Shown here: positions 19,841 through 34,215 of the stretch, piece after piece
Numbering within the stretch: the stretch's first letter is position 1
How the letters are laid out: each line of letters begins with the position of its first letter
Source: Streptomyces thinghirensis
GTDB lineage: Bacteria > Actinomycetota > Actinomycetia > Streptomycetales > Streptomycetaceae
NCBI GenBank assembly: GCA_021502835.1
Contig: JAKFGP010000020.1
Location: 1-64,000 of the forward strand
Direction of reading: 5' to 3'
DNA length: 64,000 bases
Translations under genes and position numbers: made by a program
The notes under the pieces: model-generated
What the model saw: the letters and a program-made list of their open reading frames with translations, nothing else
Told to the model about the DNA's origin: nothing
Databases searched by the model: none

Positions 19841-21077
19841 TCACAACGCCGCCGACCGAGTTCGGCCACCCGTCGGCTGTACCCCTTGTCCGTCGGCTGC
19901 GCCTGACCGCCCGTCGGCTGCTCCGCTCGGCGCGGACCAGTTCGCGGCCGGCCCGCATGAAGGGGCGTGGGCGGTCCACGGAGAGCACCGCGGTCGTACG
20001 GCCGTCTCGTTCGTACAGGGCGAGGAAGCCGTCGTCGGCCGGGGCGCCGTCGGCGACCACGCCCTCGACGATGCGGACGGTGTCTCCTCCCGGCGCCGGC
20101 CGGCGAACTGGAGGCGGGCCCGTACTGGTCGGACCAGAAGGGGCGACCGCCGTCGCGCACTCCACGGTGCGTCCGGCGAGCAGGCTGGCCACGGCCACCC
20201 GGGCTGCTCCGTGGCGGAGGTCCAGTGTTCCGCGCGCGTGCCCCCGACACGGGCCACGTCGCCGACGGCGACCACCCGCGGTAGCGACGTCACACAGCCG
20301 TCGTCGCAGAGGACGCCGTCGTTCAGCACCAGCGCCGAACCCGCCAGCCAGGCGGTGTTGGGTGTGGCGCCGATGCCGACGATCACGACGTCGGCGGGCA
20401 GGTCCCGGCCGTCGGAGAGTGCCACCGAGGTCACCGCGACCGTGCCGCGCAGTGCGGCCACGGAGGCGCCGGGGACGAGTTCGACACCTCGCGGCGGTGC
20501 AGCGTGGCACACACGGCCGCCATCTCGGCGCCGAGTTGGGGCACCAGCGGGAGCGGGGCGGCCTCGACGACGGTGACGGTGTGACCGAGGGCGGCACACG
20601 GGGAGGCGGTCTCCGCGCCGATGAAGCCGCCGCCGATCACGACGACCCTGCGCGGGCCGGCGGTGAGTTCCGCACGCAGGGCGCGGGCGTCGTCCAGGGT
20701 ACGCAGGGTGTGGACGCCGGCGAGGCCGTCCCCCGGAAGACGCCGGGCCGAGGCGCCGGTGGCGACGACGACGCCGTCGGTGGACACGGTGCGGCCGTCG
20801 TCGAGCAGCACGGTTCGGCTGCTGGCGTCCAGGCCGGCGGGCCCGGACGCCGAGCAGCCACTCGGCGTCCAGCTCGGCGGTCTCCCCGGCGTCGGTGAGC
20901 GCGAGTTGGTCCTCGTCGGCCCGCCCGGTGAGGAAGTCCTTGGAGAGGGGCGGCCGGTCGAGGGGCGGTGGGGTTCGTCGCCGACGATCACCAGCCGGCC
21001 GTCGAACCCCTGGCGCGCAGTTCCCGGGCGGCATGGAGGCCGGCCAGCGAGGCGCCGACGACGGTCACGGTCCTCAT
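19841..21077 (-). CDS. FAD-dependent ferredoxin reductase
   Basis: NAD(P)H-dependent flavoprotein that passes electrons to a Rieske ferredoxin. The ATG at 21077 gives MRTVTVVGASLAGLHAAREL (FAD-binding GxSxxG). RPPLSKDFL follows, then VVVIGGGFIGAETA (NAD-binding Rossmann) near 20630 and LPRVVAVGDVARV (FAD-binding D) near 20260. This is the layout of BenC/HcaD/phthalate-type reductases. About 400 residues. The exact end is uncertain. Frame breaks near 20985, 20850, 20490 and 20160. It lies directly after the Rieske ferredoxin and, as read, in the same frame. I infer that the pair supplies electrons to the betaine oxygenase encoded 6 kb away. Confidence 0.85.
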
Positions 21078-21395
21078 GCGGCGCTCCTCCTCCGCGGCAA
21101 GATCGACGTGTACGACACCCTCGTGGATGGTGACCCGGTGGGTCCGGACGGGCCTGCGGGCCGGGAGGCAGGTCGGCCGGCCCGTGCGGAGATCGAAGGA
21201 CGCGGCGTGCAGCGGGCATTCGATCAGGCAGCCCTCCAGCCAGCCCTCGGAGAGGGAGGCGTCCTGGTGGCTGCACGTGTCGTCGATGGCGTAGAGATCA
21301 CCGTCGTCGGTGTGGAAGACGGCGATCGGCGGACTCGTCCCGACCCGGGCGGACCCGCCCTTGGGGAGGTCCTCGAGGCGGCAGACGGGAATCAT
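21074..21395 (-). CDS. Rieske-type [2Fe-2S] ferredoxin
   Basis: Small electron-transfer protein of about 106 residues. The ATG at 21395 opens MIPVCRLEDLPKGGSARVG. The cluster ligands are both present: CSHQDASLSEG (Cys-x-His) and IECPLHAASFDLRTG (Cys-x2-His). An ATGA overlap with the reductase is possible at 21074-21077 if one base is out of place. As printed, the frame runs through into the reductase with no stop, so a fused protein is the alternative. It is divergent from iclR, with the 31-bp element between them. Confidence 0.87.
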
Positions 21396-21487
21396 GGGCT
21401 CCCCTCTCGGTCCGGAACCCGTGTACCGACGGGTGCGGGGACGCGTACCCTTCCGGGATCCGGACGCTTCGGTAACATGATGTTTCA

Positions 21488-21518
21488 CATGGCGCACTGG
21501 AGAGCGCTATGCGCAACA
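21488..21518. promoter_or_regulatory. 31-bp repeated element, copy 1 (iclR / ferredoxin side)
   Basis: This copy shares fixed positions with the copy at 22593-22623: CAT, then GCGCA at offset 5-9, then GC at offset 19-20, then ATGCGCAACA at the 3' end. Both copies are exactly 31 bases. It sits between the divergent ferredoxin and iclR genes. I infer an operator for the IclR-type regulator. Confidence 0.65.
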
Positions 21519-21601
21519 GAATCCGGGGCGGGCGCCCGTGGCGTCAAGGGCTTCCCGCAGATGCGGTCCGGACGGGGCCGCCAGGTGGTGAGAGTTGAGC
21601 C

Positions 21602-22424
21602 ATGACCCGCACACAGAAGCAGCCCGACCATGGTGAGGACCGCGTGGAGAACAAGCAGGTGGGCAGAGGGGCGGCGAGCAGCGTGCAGTCGGTGGACCGC
21701 GCCGTGAGGCGTGCTGGAGATCCTCGCCCGGCACGGCGAGGCGGGCGTCACGGAGATCGCCGACGAGCTGGACGTGCACAAGTCCACCGCCTTCCGGCTG
21801 CTCGGCGTGCTGGAGAACTGGCGGCCTGGTGGCCCAGGAGAAGGAGCGGGCAAGTACCTGGGTGCCGGCGTACTGCGGCCTCGCGGGGCGGCGGCAGTGC
21901 GCCTGGACATCTCGCAGGAGGGCGTGCCCGTCTGCCGCGAACTCGCCGACGAACTCGGCGAGACGTCGAACATCGCCGTGCTGGACGACGACGCGGCGGT
22001 CAACGTCATGCAGGCCCGCGGCACCGCCTCCGTGACGGCACAGAACTGGCTCGGCCGGCGCACCCCGCTGCACGCCACCGCCAGCGGCAAGGTGCTCCTG
22101 GCCCACCTGCCGACCACGCTGCGCGAGGGCCTGCTGGCCCGCCCGCTGCACCGGTTCACCGAGCACACGGTCACCGGCGCGGCGGTGCTGCGCGGCGAGT
22201 TGGACACCGTGACCGAGCAGGGCTACGCGATCACACAGGAGGAGCTGGAGATCGGGCTCGCTGCCGTGGCGGCGCCCGTCCGTTCCCACGACGGCAAGGT
22301 GATCGCCTCGATCAGCGTCTCGGGTCCGGTGTACCGGCTGACGCCGGAGCGGCTCCCCGACCTGGCGAAGCGCACGCTGGCGGCGGGCGTCGAGCTGTCC
22401 CGCCGTATGGGCTACGGCTGCTGA
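21602..22424 (+). CDS. IclR-family transcriptional regulator
   Basis: This probable regulator of the adjacent betaine operon is about 273 residues, starting at ATG 21602. The winged helix reads ILARHGEAGVTEIADELDVH, then KSTAFRLLGVLEN. The effector domain has VTAQNWLGRRTPLHATASGK and VLLAHLP, then ITQEELEIGLAAVAAPVRS and ASISVSGPVYRLTPERLP, all typical of IclR. The length is normal. Frame breaks near 21708 and 21830-21880. It lies downstream of one 31-bp element, and the next operon carries the second, which fits autoregulation plus control of the catabolic genes. A very long hairpin follows the stop. Confidence 0.9.
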
Positions 22425-22430
22425 CCCGAA

Positions 22431-22500
22431 CCCGACGCGCGACGGCGGGACCGGAGGAATCCAGTCGGATTCCTCCGGTCCCGCGCCGTCGCGCGTCGGG
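22431..22500. terminator. Very long hairpin after iclR
   Basis: Two arms of 32 and 34 bases pair almost completely around the loop AGTC. CCCGACGCGCGACGGC pairs with GCCGTCGCGCGTCGGG, and GGGACCGGAGGAATCC pairs with GGATTCCTCCGGTCCC. Only a 2-base bulge interrupts the stem. No U tract follows. It insulates iclR from the promoter of the next operon. Confidence 0.8.
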
Positions 22501-22556
22501 CTGATTTCGGCCCCGTGCCTCCCTCGCTCCTTTTGCCAAGGGTTGGCCCGTGCCTC

Positions 22557-22623
22557 TTGACGGCCGCTCGGCGGCGTTCTCACTATGTTCCTCATAGCGC
22601 AACCCATCGTGCAATGCGCAACA
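22557..22623 (+). promoter_or_regulatory. Promoter plus 31-bp element copy 2 for the betaine operon
   Basis: TTGACG (22557-22562) and CACTAT (22581-22586), 18 bases apart, form a good SigA-type promoter. The second 31-bp element (22593-22623) covers the expected transcription start and ends just before the AGAGGAG ribosome site. Binding there would block initiation, so I infer repression by the upstream IclR protein. Confidence 0.65.
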
Positions 22624-22638
22624 GCAGAGGAGCTTGTC

Positions 22639-26174
<3,536 letters not shown>

Positions 26175-26195
26175 GACGGCCCCAGGAGGTTCCCG

Positions 26196-27369
26196 ATGTC
26201 CCCCACCTACGACGTGATCGTCATCGGCCTCGGCGGCATGGGCAGCGCCGCCGCGCACCACCTCTCGCGCGGGGCGCCCGTGTGCTGGGCCTGGAGAAGT
26301 TCGGCCCGGTGCACAACCGGGGCTCCAGCCACGGCGGTTCCCGGGTCACCCGGCAGTCGTACTTCGAGGATCCGGCGTACGTACCCCTCCTCCTGCGCGC
26401 CTACGAGCTGTACGAGGACCTGGAGCGGGCCACCGGCCGGGACATCGCCGTGCTGTGCGGCGGGGTGATGGTGGTGGCCGGCCCGACTCGTGGACCGTCT
26501 CGGGCTCGCTGCGCTCGGCACGCGAGTGGGACCTGCCGCACGAGATGCTGGACGCCCGGGAGATCCGCCGCCGTTTCCCGACACTCTCCCCGGCGGACGA
26601 CGAGGTCGCGCTGTACGAGGCCAAGGCCGGTCTCCTGCGCCCCGAGAACACCGTCGCCGCCCACCTCCAGCTCGCCACCCGGCAGGGCGCCGACCTGCAC
26701 TTCGACGAGCCGATGACGCGCTGGGAACCGTACCGGGACGGCGTCCGGGTGCACACCGCCGAGAACACCTACACCGCCTCCCGGCTGGTGATCTGCCCGG
26801 GCGCCTGGGCACCGCGACTGCTGGCGGACCTGGGCGTGCCTTTCACGGTCGAGCGGCAGGTCATGTACTGGTTCCAGCCGAAGCACGGCTACCCGTCCCT
26901 TCCTCCCCGCCAAGCAGCCGATCTACGTCTGGGAGGACGCGTCCGGCGTCCAGGTGTACGGCTTTCCGGCCATCGACGGCCCCGACATGGGTGCCAAGGT
27001 CGCCTTCTTCCGCAAGGGGCGCGCCACCACCCCGGAAACCATCGACCGGACGGTGTACGACCACGAGGTCGAGGCGATGGCCGACCACATGTCCGACCGC
27101 ATCCCGGATCTGCCCGGGACCTTCCTCAAGGCCGCGACCTGCATGTACACCACCACAGCGGACGAACACTTCGTCATCGCCCGGCACCCCGCGCAACCCG
27201 ACTCGGTCACTGTGGCCTGCGGTTTCTCCGGGCACGGTTTCAGTTCGTGCCCGTCGTCGGCGAGATCCTCGCCGACCTGGCCCTGACCGGCAGCACCGCC
27301 CACCCCATCGGTCTCTTCGACCCCGCCCGACTCGCCGCCGCCGCGCCCGTCTCAGGAGCACTCACGTGA
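26196..27369 (+). CDS. Monomeric sarcosine oxidase-type flavoprotein
   Basis: Oxidises sarcosine to glycine, formaldehyde and hydrogen peroxide (MSOX/MTOX family). The ATG at 26196 follows AGGAGG by a few bases. The FAD-binding fold reads [20 protein letters not shown], followed by [20 protein letters not shown], with the SSHGGSR motif characteristic of the family. [20 protein letters not shown] and the C-terminal [20 protein letters not shown] (active-site lysine) also match. About 390 residues. Frame breaks near 26265, 26480, 26905 and 27237. Its TGA overlaps the GTG of the next gene. Confidence 0.87.
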
Positions 27370-28562
27370 CGACGACTCCCCTGTCCCCCGCGTCCCCCAG
27401 CCTCATCGCGACCCTGCCGGGCCACTACTACACCGACCCGGAGGTCTTCCGCCAGGAGCAGCGGCACGTCTTCGAGGCGATGTGGTTCTGCGCCGTCCGC
27501 GGCGCCGACCTGGACCGGCCCGGCGCCTTCCGCACCGTTCAGGTCGGCCGGGGAGAGCGTCCTCGTCACCCGTACCCGCGCGGGCGAGCTGCGGGCCTTC
27601 CTCAACATCTGCCGGCATCGCGGGGCCCGGCTGTGCACGCAGGAGTCCGGGCAGGTGCGCCGCGGCTCCAGTGTCCGTACCACGCGTGGACGTACGACCT
27701 CGACGGCAGGCTGGTCGCCGCGCCCAACCTGACGAAGATGCCGGACGTGGACCGTTCCGCGTACGGCCTGGTCGCGGTCGCCCTGCGCGAGTGGCTCGGC
27801 TACGCCTGGGTGTGCCTGGCCGACACGCCGCCCTCCTTCGAGGAGACCGTGATGGGGGCGGCCGTCGAACGGCTCGGCGACGCGGCCGCGATCGAACGGT
27901 ACGGGACGGAGCGGCTGGCGCTGGGCCGGCGAATGACCTACGACGTGCGCGCCAACTGGAAGCTGATCGTCGAGAACTTCATGGAGTGCTACCACTGCGC
28001 GACCATCCATCCCGAACTCACGGACGTGCTCCCGGAGTTCGCCGACGGCTACGCCGCCCAGTACTACGTGGGCCACGGCGCCGAGTTCGGCGAGGAGGTG
28101 AAGGGCTTCACGGTCGACGGCAGCGAGGGCTTCGGCAGGCTGCCCGAAGTGGCGAACGACCAGGACCGCCGCTACTACGCCGTCACGATCAAGCCGACGG
28201 TCTTCGTCAACCTCGTACCGGACCATGTGATCCTGCACCGCATGTTCCCGTTCGCCGAGGACCGCACGGTCGTCGAGTGCGACTGGCTGTATGCCCCCGA
28301 GGTCGTGGCGTCCGGGGCCGATGTGTCGAAGTCGGTCGAGCTGTTCCACCGGGTGAACACACAGGACTTGGAGGCCTGCGAGCGCACCCAGCCGGCGATG
28401 GCGTCGCGCGCCTACCGCTCGGGCGGCGTGCTGGTACCGACCGAGCACCACATCGGGATCTTCCACGAGTGGCTGCTGGAGCGGCTCGGCGGCCGGGACG
28501 ACCGGGACCTGTCCCCTAGGCGGGTGACTGTGCGGGGCGCTGGTACATGCGCGTCGCCGTGA
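27366..28562 (+). CDS. Rieske oxygenase, probable glycine betaine monooxygenase
   Basis: Catalytic subunit of a two-component Rieske non-haem-iron oxygenase, which I infer removes the first methyl of glycine betaine (GbcA/choline-monooxygenase-like). GTG 27366 overlaps the previous stop. The Rieske ligands are CRHRGARL and CPYHAWTYDLDG. The iron site is in NWKLIVENFMECYHCATIHP. Then come VFVNLVPDHVILHRMFPFAE and the C-terminal EHHIGIFHEWLLERLGGRD. About 390-398 residues. Frame breaks near 27553 and 27660. The true end is unclear: a TAG at 28517-28519 is one frame away, and the printed frame stops at 28562, overlapping jetC on the other strand. Carnitine or stachydrine demethylase is an alternative. 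Confidence 0.85.
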   Translation: MTTTPLSPASPSLIATLPGHYYTDPEVFRQEQRHVFEAMWFCAVRGADLDRPGAFRTVQVGRGERPRHPYPRGRAAGLPQHLPASRGPAVHAGVRAGAPRLQCPYHAWTYDLDGRLVAAPNLTKMPDVDRSAYGLVAVALREWLGYAWVCLADTPPSFEETVMGAAVERLGDAAAIERYGTERLALGRRMTYDVRANWKLIVENFMECYHCATIHPELTDVLPEFADGYAAQYYVGHGAEFGEEVKGFTVDGSEGFGRLPEVANDQDRRYYAVTIKPTVFVNLVPDHVILHRMFPFAEDRTVVECDWLYAPEVVASGADVSKSVELFHRVNTQDLEACERTQPAMASRAYRSGGVLVPTEHHIGIFHEWLLERLGGRDDRDLSPRRVTVRGAGTCASP

Positions 28563-31500
28563 TCTCGCTGTGCACCGCCTCTCCTTCGCCCTCACCGGCC
28601 GGGACCGGCTGGGGCAGTCCCGGCCGCAGGTGTTCCTCCACGCTGATGTACTTGAGGCCGGCCCTGAGATCGGCGTCGTTGCGCAGCCGGATGACCAGCG
28701 GGAACTCGGCGAGTGCGGTCGTGTCGAACAGGCCGGTGGTGTACAGCAGCTGGACGCCGAGCGCATGGGACACGGCCCGCTGGAGCTCCAGCAGGTAGGT
28801 GGCGTTCGCGCGCCCGATGGGGTTGTCGAGGAACAGGGTGCCGGCGTGGCGGTGCCGGTCGCGGCCCCGGTCGTTGCTGCAGAGCGCGGCCATCGTGCAG
28901 TACAGGGCGATGGCCGCGGTGAGCAGCTGGCCGCCGGAGAAGACGTCGCCCATCTGGCCGACGGGGACGCGCTCGGCGCGCAGTACGGCGTCGGGCTTGG
29001 GATCTCGACGGCGACGCCCTTGGGCGTCAGGGCGGCGGCGACGCCGCGCAGCAGCAGGGACATGCCGTCGCGGCGCAGGTCGGAGTTCTTCTTGACGGCC
29101 GCTCGGGTGGCCTCGTCGACGACCTCGCCGAGCCGCTCGGTGAGCGTGGCCTGGTCGGGTTCCTCGAAGCGGATGCGCAGGAACTCCCTGCCCGGACCAC
29201 TCGCCGAGTCCCTCCGGGAGCCGGGAGAGCCGCTGGGCGGAGCGCAGGGTGGCGAGGGCCGACTCGACGAGGCCGCGCAGGCGGTCCACGATCGAGTCGC
29301 GGTTGCGCTCCAGCTGGGCCAGTTCGTCGGTCAGGACGCGCAGGCGGGGCGCGAAGGCGTCCGCCCACTTGCCCGCGTGCTCGGGCAGCGCGGAGGCGGG
29401 CAGCTCGCGGATCTGCTGGCGGGCGGGGGTGCGGACCTGCTCGTAGCGGGTGGAGTTGGCGTGCCGGACGAGGATGTCGCTCGCCTCGCGCACGGCGGCC
29501 TCGGCGGCGGACAGGTCGGCGGCGCAGCCGCGCAGGGAGCGGCGGGCCTCGGCGGCGGACTGGCGGGCCTCCTCCAGACTGCCCGGGTAGGGCTCGGGCT
29601 CCTCCTGCTCGTCCTCGGGGGCGTGCTCGCGCAGCAGGTCGCGGAGCATGGCGGCGATCTCGTCGAAGCCGCCGGCCGCGTCCTCGGCGGCGCGGTGCGT
29701 GTCGAGCAGTTCGGCGTGGGCCTCGCGGGCCTGGGTCAGTGCCTCGGTGCGCGAGGGCGAGTTCGGCGGTCGCCGTGCGCAGCAGGGTCTGGGCGTGTTC
29801 GGCGTCGCGCGGAAGGAGTTCCTCGGGAGTTCGGTGTGGGCGTCGCCGTCCTCGGGTGCGAGCCGTTCGGCCTCGCCGCGCAGCCGGCCGAGCTGTTCGC
29901 TCGCGCTCGACATGCGGGTCTCCAGGAGCTGCACCAGTTCCTCGGCGCGGGCGGTGGCGGCCTGCCGGGACGGCCCGTCGGAGCCGTCGGGCGACTCCAG
30001 CAGCTGCCCCGGCCCGAGTGCGGACCTTGTTGCTGAGCCGGTCCAGGTCGGCGCGGGCCGCGCTCTCGTCGCTCTCGGCGCGGGCCTGCTCGGCGCGCAG
30101 GTCGGCGCCGACGCCGACCTTCTCGTAGAGCTGGGAGGCGGCGCGGTAGGCCTCGCGGAGGGCGGGCAGGGACGCCTTCGGCGCGTCCGTGCCGTCGTCC
30201 GGTGCGTCCTGCGACGCCTCCTGCGGTACGTCGTCGGGGCGCCGGCGATCTCGGAGCGCTCGGCGCGCAGCGTGCGGGCGGTGCGGCGGGCGTCGCCGGC
30301 GGCCCGCCGGGCGGCGCGGCGGTCCTCGTCGGCGGCGCGGGCGCGCTCCAGGCAGGCCTGGGCGCGGGCCTCGGCCTCGGCGCCCTCGTCGGCCAGTTCG
30401 CGGAGCCTGGCCTGCCAGCCGGCGCGCTCGCGCAGCCGGAAGGCGAGTCCGGCGAGGGCGTCGGCGGCGCGGCGGGCCTTCTGCGCGGCCTCCCGCCGCT
30501 CGTCCCGCATCCGTACGGCCTCGGCGGCACTCTCGTCGGCCTCGGCCCGCGCGGTTCGCGCCTCGGTCAGCTCGGCCCCGGTCTCCTCGGCGAAGGCACG
30601 CGCCTCCTCGGCGGTCCGTGCCAGCTCGGCGAGGCGTCCGGGCTGGGGCAGCCGGTGCGCCAGGAGGCGAGCCGGGCCGCCAGCTCCCGGTCCCTTGCCG
30701 AGCCGGGCGGCGAGGGGAGCGGACTCCTCGTCCCGCTCCGTCGCCCGTGCGCGCAGCGCGTGCCGCTCCTCGTCGGCGGCGTGCTCGTCGTGCATGGCGG
30801 GGTTCGGCGGTACGAGGAATACATCGCCGGTGCCGGTGTCGGAGTCCGGCGCCGGGGCGGGCGCGAGCAGGGCGGCGGCCGTGCCGACGGCGACGGCGGA
30901 GCGCGGCAAGCAGGGCCGCGTCGCCGAGGAGTCCCGGGCGCGGGTGTGCGAGTCGGGGTCGGTGATGATCACACCGTCGACCAGTTCGGGACGGGCGGCC
31001 AGCACGCGCGCGTGGTCGGCGGGGTCGACGGCCTGCGCGAGGTAGCGCCAGCCGGGCAGGGCGGGGATGCCGTGCTCGCCGAGGAACTCCACGGTGGCCA
31101 GTACGTCCGGGCCGGGCGGCAGCAGCCCGCCGTCGCCGAGGGCGCCGAGGATGCGGGAGTCGTCGGCGGCGGCGGTGCGCAGCTCGAACAGCTGGCGTTC
31201 GGCGGAGGAGACGGTGCCGTCGAGCAACTCGCGCAGCTCGTCGGCGAAGCGGTCGAGCTCCTCGGGCGTCAGCGCCCCTTCCGAGGGCCTGGGGGCGGTG
31301 GTCCGGTCGCCACGGTCCGCGTCCTGGCGGGGCTGGGGGATGCCCCCGGCGGGTGTCGGCGGCCAGACCGAGCAGTTCGGCGAGCCGTTCCTCGGCCGTC
31401 AGGGCCTCGGCCGTGCGGGTACTCGGCCTGGTGGGCGCGCTCGGCCGCGGTGGCCGCGTCCGCCGCGCGGGCCGCCGTCAGTTCGGCGCGGCTCTCGCGG

Positions 31501-33201
31501 CGGCCGCCTCGCGCGCGTGCTCCGTGGCCCGGCGTGCCGCCTCGCGGGCGGTGTCCCAGGCCGCGACGGTCGTCTTCTCGGCGTCGCTGGCGGCGAGGGC
31601 GGCGCGGGCGGGGTCGGCGTCGGGCGTGCTGTCGTCGAGCCAGCCGGCGCGGACCGCCTCGGCGGTCTCCTGCTCGACCTCGGTGAGGCGCTGGCGCAGG
31701 TGCCCGGCCTCGCTGCGGGCGCGCTGCGCCTCGGTGGCGGCGGTGGTGGAATCCCGGTGGGCGGCGTCGCTGACCTCCTGGGGGAGGCGGACCGCTCCTC
31801 CTCCTCGTTGGCGTGGTGCTCGGCCTTCCCGGCCGCCGCGTGCAGGGCGCGGACGAGTTCGGCGGCGGCCTTGGCGCGGGCGGCGAGCGCGGGGGCCGCG
31901 TCCCGCTCGGCCTCCTGGATGGCGGCGGACACGCGGGCTACGCGGTCGGCGGCGGCGCGGTGGCGCAGCACGGCCTCGGCGGCCTGCCAGGCGGAGTGCA
32001 GGGTGCGCGCGTCGGCGAGTTCACGCTTCTGCGCGGCGGCCGACTTCTCGGCTCCGGTCAGGGCCAGTGAGGCGTGCCGGTAGGCGAGTTCGGCGGCGAT
32101 GAGGGAGCTGCGGTCCCGGGCCGACTCCGCGTGCGTGACGGCGTAGGCGGCGGCGGTGACCCGCTGGGCGAGGTCGCCGGCCCGGACCCGCTCCCGGGTG
32201 CCGCGGGCGGAGAGCCGGCGGGCCAGGGTCCTGGTCCGGCGTTCGGCGGCGGTGTGGATGTCCCGCGTGCGGGTGCGGGCGTCGGTGGCCTCGACGATCC
32301 GGCCGAGGAGGTCGACGGACCCGGCGGTGAAGTCGCGTTCGGCGATCAGCTCGGCGCGCCGGCCGAGCTTGTTGCCGAACCCGCTGACCAGGTCGGCGAG
32401 TCCGTCGGTGTCGCGGGTGTCGGTGACGGCGCGCAGCAGCAGGTCGGTGAAGTCGGAGTCCTTCTTGACCGCGAACAGGCCGGCTGCCTCGCCCTCGTCG
32501 GCGTTCATCTCGCGCTGGTAGCGGAAGAGTTCGGGGTCGAGACCGAGGTCGCCGAGGTGCTCGATCCAGCGGTCGTGGATCTCCTCCCAGTGCACCTCCA
32601 GGTGCGGGTAGGCCTTGCCGGCCTCGGTGATGGCGTCCCGGAAGCCCTTCATGGTGCGGCGCCGGCCCTGCGCGCCGGAGACGCCCTCGACGGGCGGGCG
32701 TACCGCGGTGGCCTCGGCGACGGGCAGGTTGTCCAGGGTCATTCCGGGGCCCGGCCGGAAGGAGTACCAGGCCTCGGCGAACTTCGCGGGTCGCCCGAGA
32801 CCTGGCGACCGCGCCACTCGCTGGCCTTGCCGACGACGACGCACTCGCCGGTCTGCACGTGCTGCCACTCCAGCGCCACGTGTCCGCAGTCGTCGGCGAG
32901 CAGGAACTTGCGCAGCACGCCGGAGCTGGCGCCGCCCAGGGTGTTGCGGTGGCCCGGCAGCATCACCGAGAAGATCAGCTTGAGCAGGACGGACTTGCCG
33001 CCGCCGTTCTCCAGGAAGAGCACGCCGGCCGGCGCGGGCCGGCGTGGCGGGCCGACGGGCTCCTCCTTGAAGAACTCCGCCTGCGCGGGCGCGGGATCGG
33101 GCACGGGCTCGCCCACACCGCGCAGGTCAAGCACGGTGTCGGCGTAGCGGCGCACCGGCGGGTCCGATGGAGTAGAGGCGGACCCGGGACAGCTCGTACA
33201 T
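28516..33201 (-). CDS. jetC: Wadjet SMC-like ATPase JetC (TIGR02680 type)
   Basis: MukB-like ATPase of the Wadjet/MksB/Ept anti-plasmid complexes. The ATG at 33201 gives MYELSRVRLYSIGP. The Walker A loop is GVLFLENGGGKSVLLKLIFS near residue 62. The centre is about 1200 residues of Ala/Glu/Arg-rich coiled coil (for example RARAAELTEARTAR-like heptads near 30600). The C-terminal head has GDVFSGGQLLTAAIALYCTM (ABC signature) and TLFLDNPIGRANATYLLELQ. There the catalytic glutamate position after the Walker B aspartate reads asparagine. About 1560 residues, normal. Many frame breaks. It follows jetB by 58 bases. Its stop lies against the betaine operon, so no jetD follows. Confidence 0.9.
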
Positions 33202-33259
33202 GGCGGACTCTCGTAAGTCTTCGTGAAAGCGGGGGTGCGGGGAGGGGCGTAAGCGGTTG

Positions 33260-34148
33260 TCAGGAGGAGTGGAACGGCAGGCCGGCGTCGGCGACCAGGT
33301 TCCAGGTCCTCCGTCTCGTCGGCGGGCAGCAGGGTCGCCGTGCCGTCGGTCACCGGGACGACGCCCAGGTCCAGCAGCTCGGCCATGGCGGCGCTGCCCG
33401 CCATGTCGCGCACCTGGAGCTGGTAGCGGGCCGTCGTGCGGTAGGTGCCGCCGTTGTCGTCGCCGGTGCGCTGGAGGAAGCCGGACTCGGTGAGGAAGGC
33501 GGCGGCCTTGCCGACGATGCCGGTGGTGGAGGCCGGGGGAGTCTGCGCGCGCGTCCTTGGTGGCGCCGGTCGCACTGCGTCTGACCCAGATCCGCCAGGC
33601 CGACTCGAGGCCCGGGGCGTCGGTGGCCGGGTCGGTGTTCTCGCCCTGTTCCTCGGCCCGCTCCTCCAGTCGTCGGCAGGCCTGGCGGACGAAGGCGTCC
33701 ACCTCCGTTGACGGTGACGCGGCCACGACGTAGCCGTCGTCGGCGAGGTCCTCGGGGCGCGGGTAGGCCATGGCGGCTACGGCGAGGTGGGCCAGTCCGT
33801 GCAGGAAGCGGTCGCCGGCGTCGGTGGCGGCACGGCGCGCGTAGTCGCCCATGCGGACGGCGAACACCGAGTCCTCGGCGGCGGTCACGGCCATCTCGCG
33901 CGCGGGGACACTTCCAGGACGATCAGCCCGAGGCCGGCCGCCACGGCGTCGGCGAGGCGGGCGAAGGGCGGGTCCTCACGGTAGCGGCGCAGCAGGTCGG
34001 CGTACTCCTGGTCGCGCGCGGGCAGCAGCTTGGGCTGGAGGCCGAAGGCGACGAGCCGCGCCGCGTCGGCGGCGTCGGCGGGCGTGACGGCGCGCGTGGC
34101 CGGTGCGGCACCCGCCTCCGGTTCGCTCCGGTCGACGTGCTCGGTCAC
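33260..34148 (-). CDS. jetB: Wadjet protein JetB (DUF2398 / TIGR02678)
   Basis: MukE-like winged-helix partner that links JetA and JetC. GTG 34148 (VTEHVDRSEPEAGAA) has GGAGTACC before it. Recognisable stretches are ADLLRRYREDPPFARLADAV, MAVTAAEDSVFAVRMGDYAR, VAAMAYPRPEDLADDGYVVA, and a C-terminal winged helix TGIVGKAAAFLTESGFLQRT, ending LPFHSS at TGA 33260. About 296 residues, which seems short for the family, so part of the middle may be missing or the frame breaks hide sequence (breaks near 33895, 33565 and 33300). It lies 67 bases after jetA and 58 before jetC. Confidence 0.82.
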
Positions 34149-34215
34149 GGTCGGTACTCCTTGCTGTGCTGGTGCTGTTGCTGCTGGTACTCGGGGGTGA
34201 GGCCGTGGGAACCGG

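Noticed and set aside
28516..28570. A hidden jetD start after jetC
   Set aside because: The bases after the jetC stop already encode the betaine oxygenase on the other strand. No DUF2399-like sequence is readable in any frame of the region.
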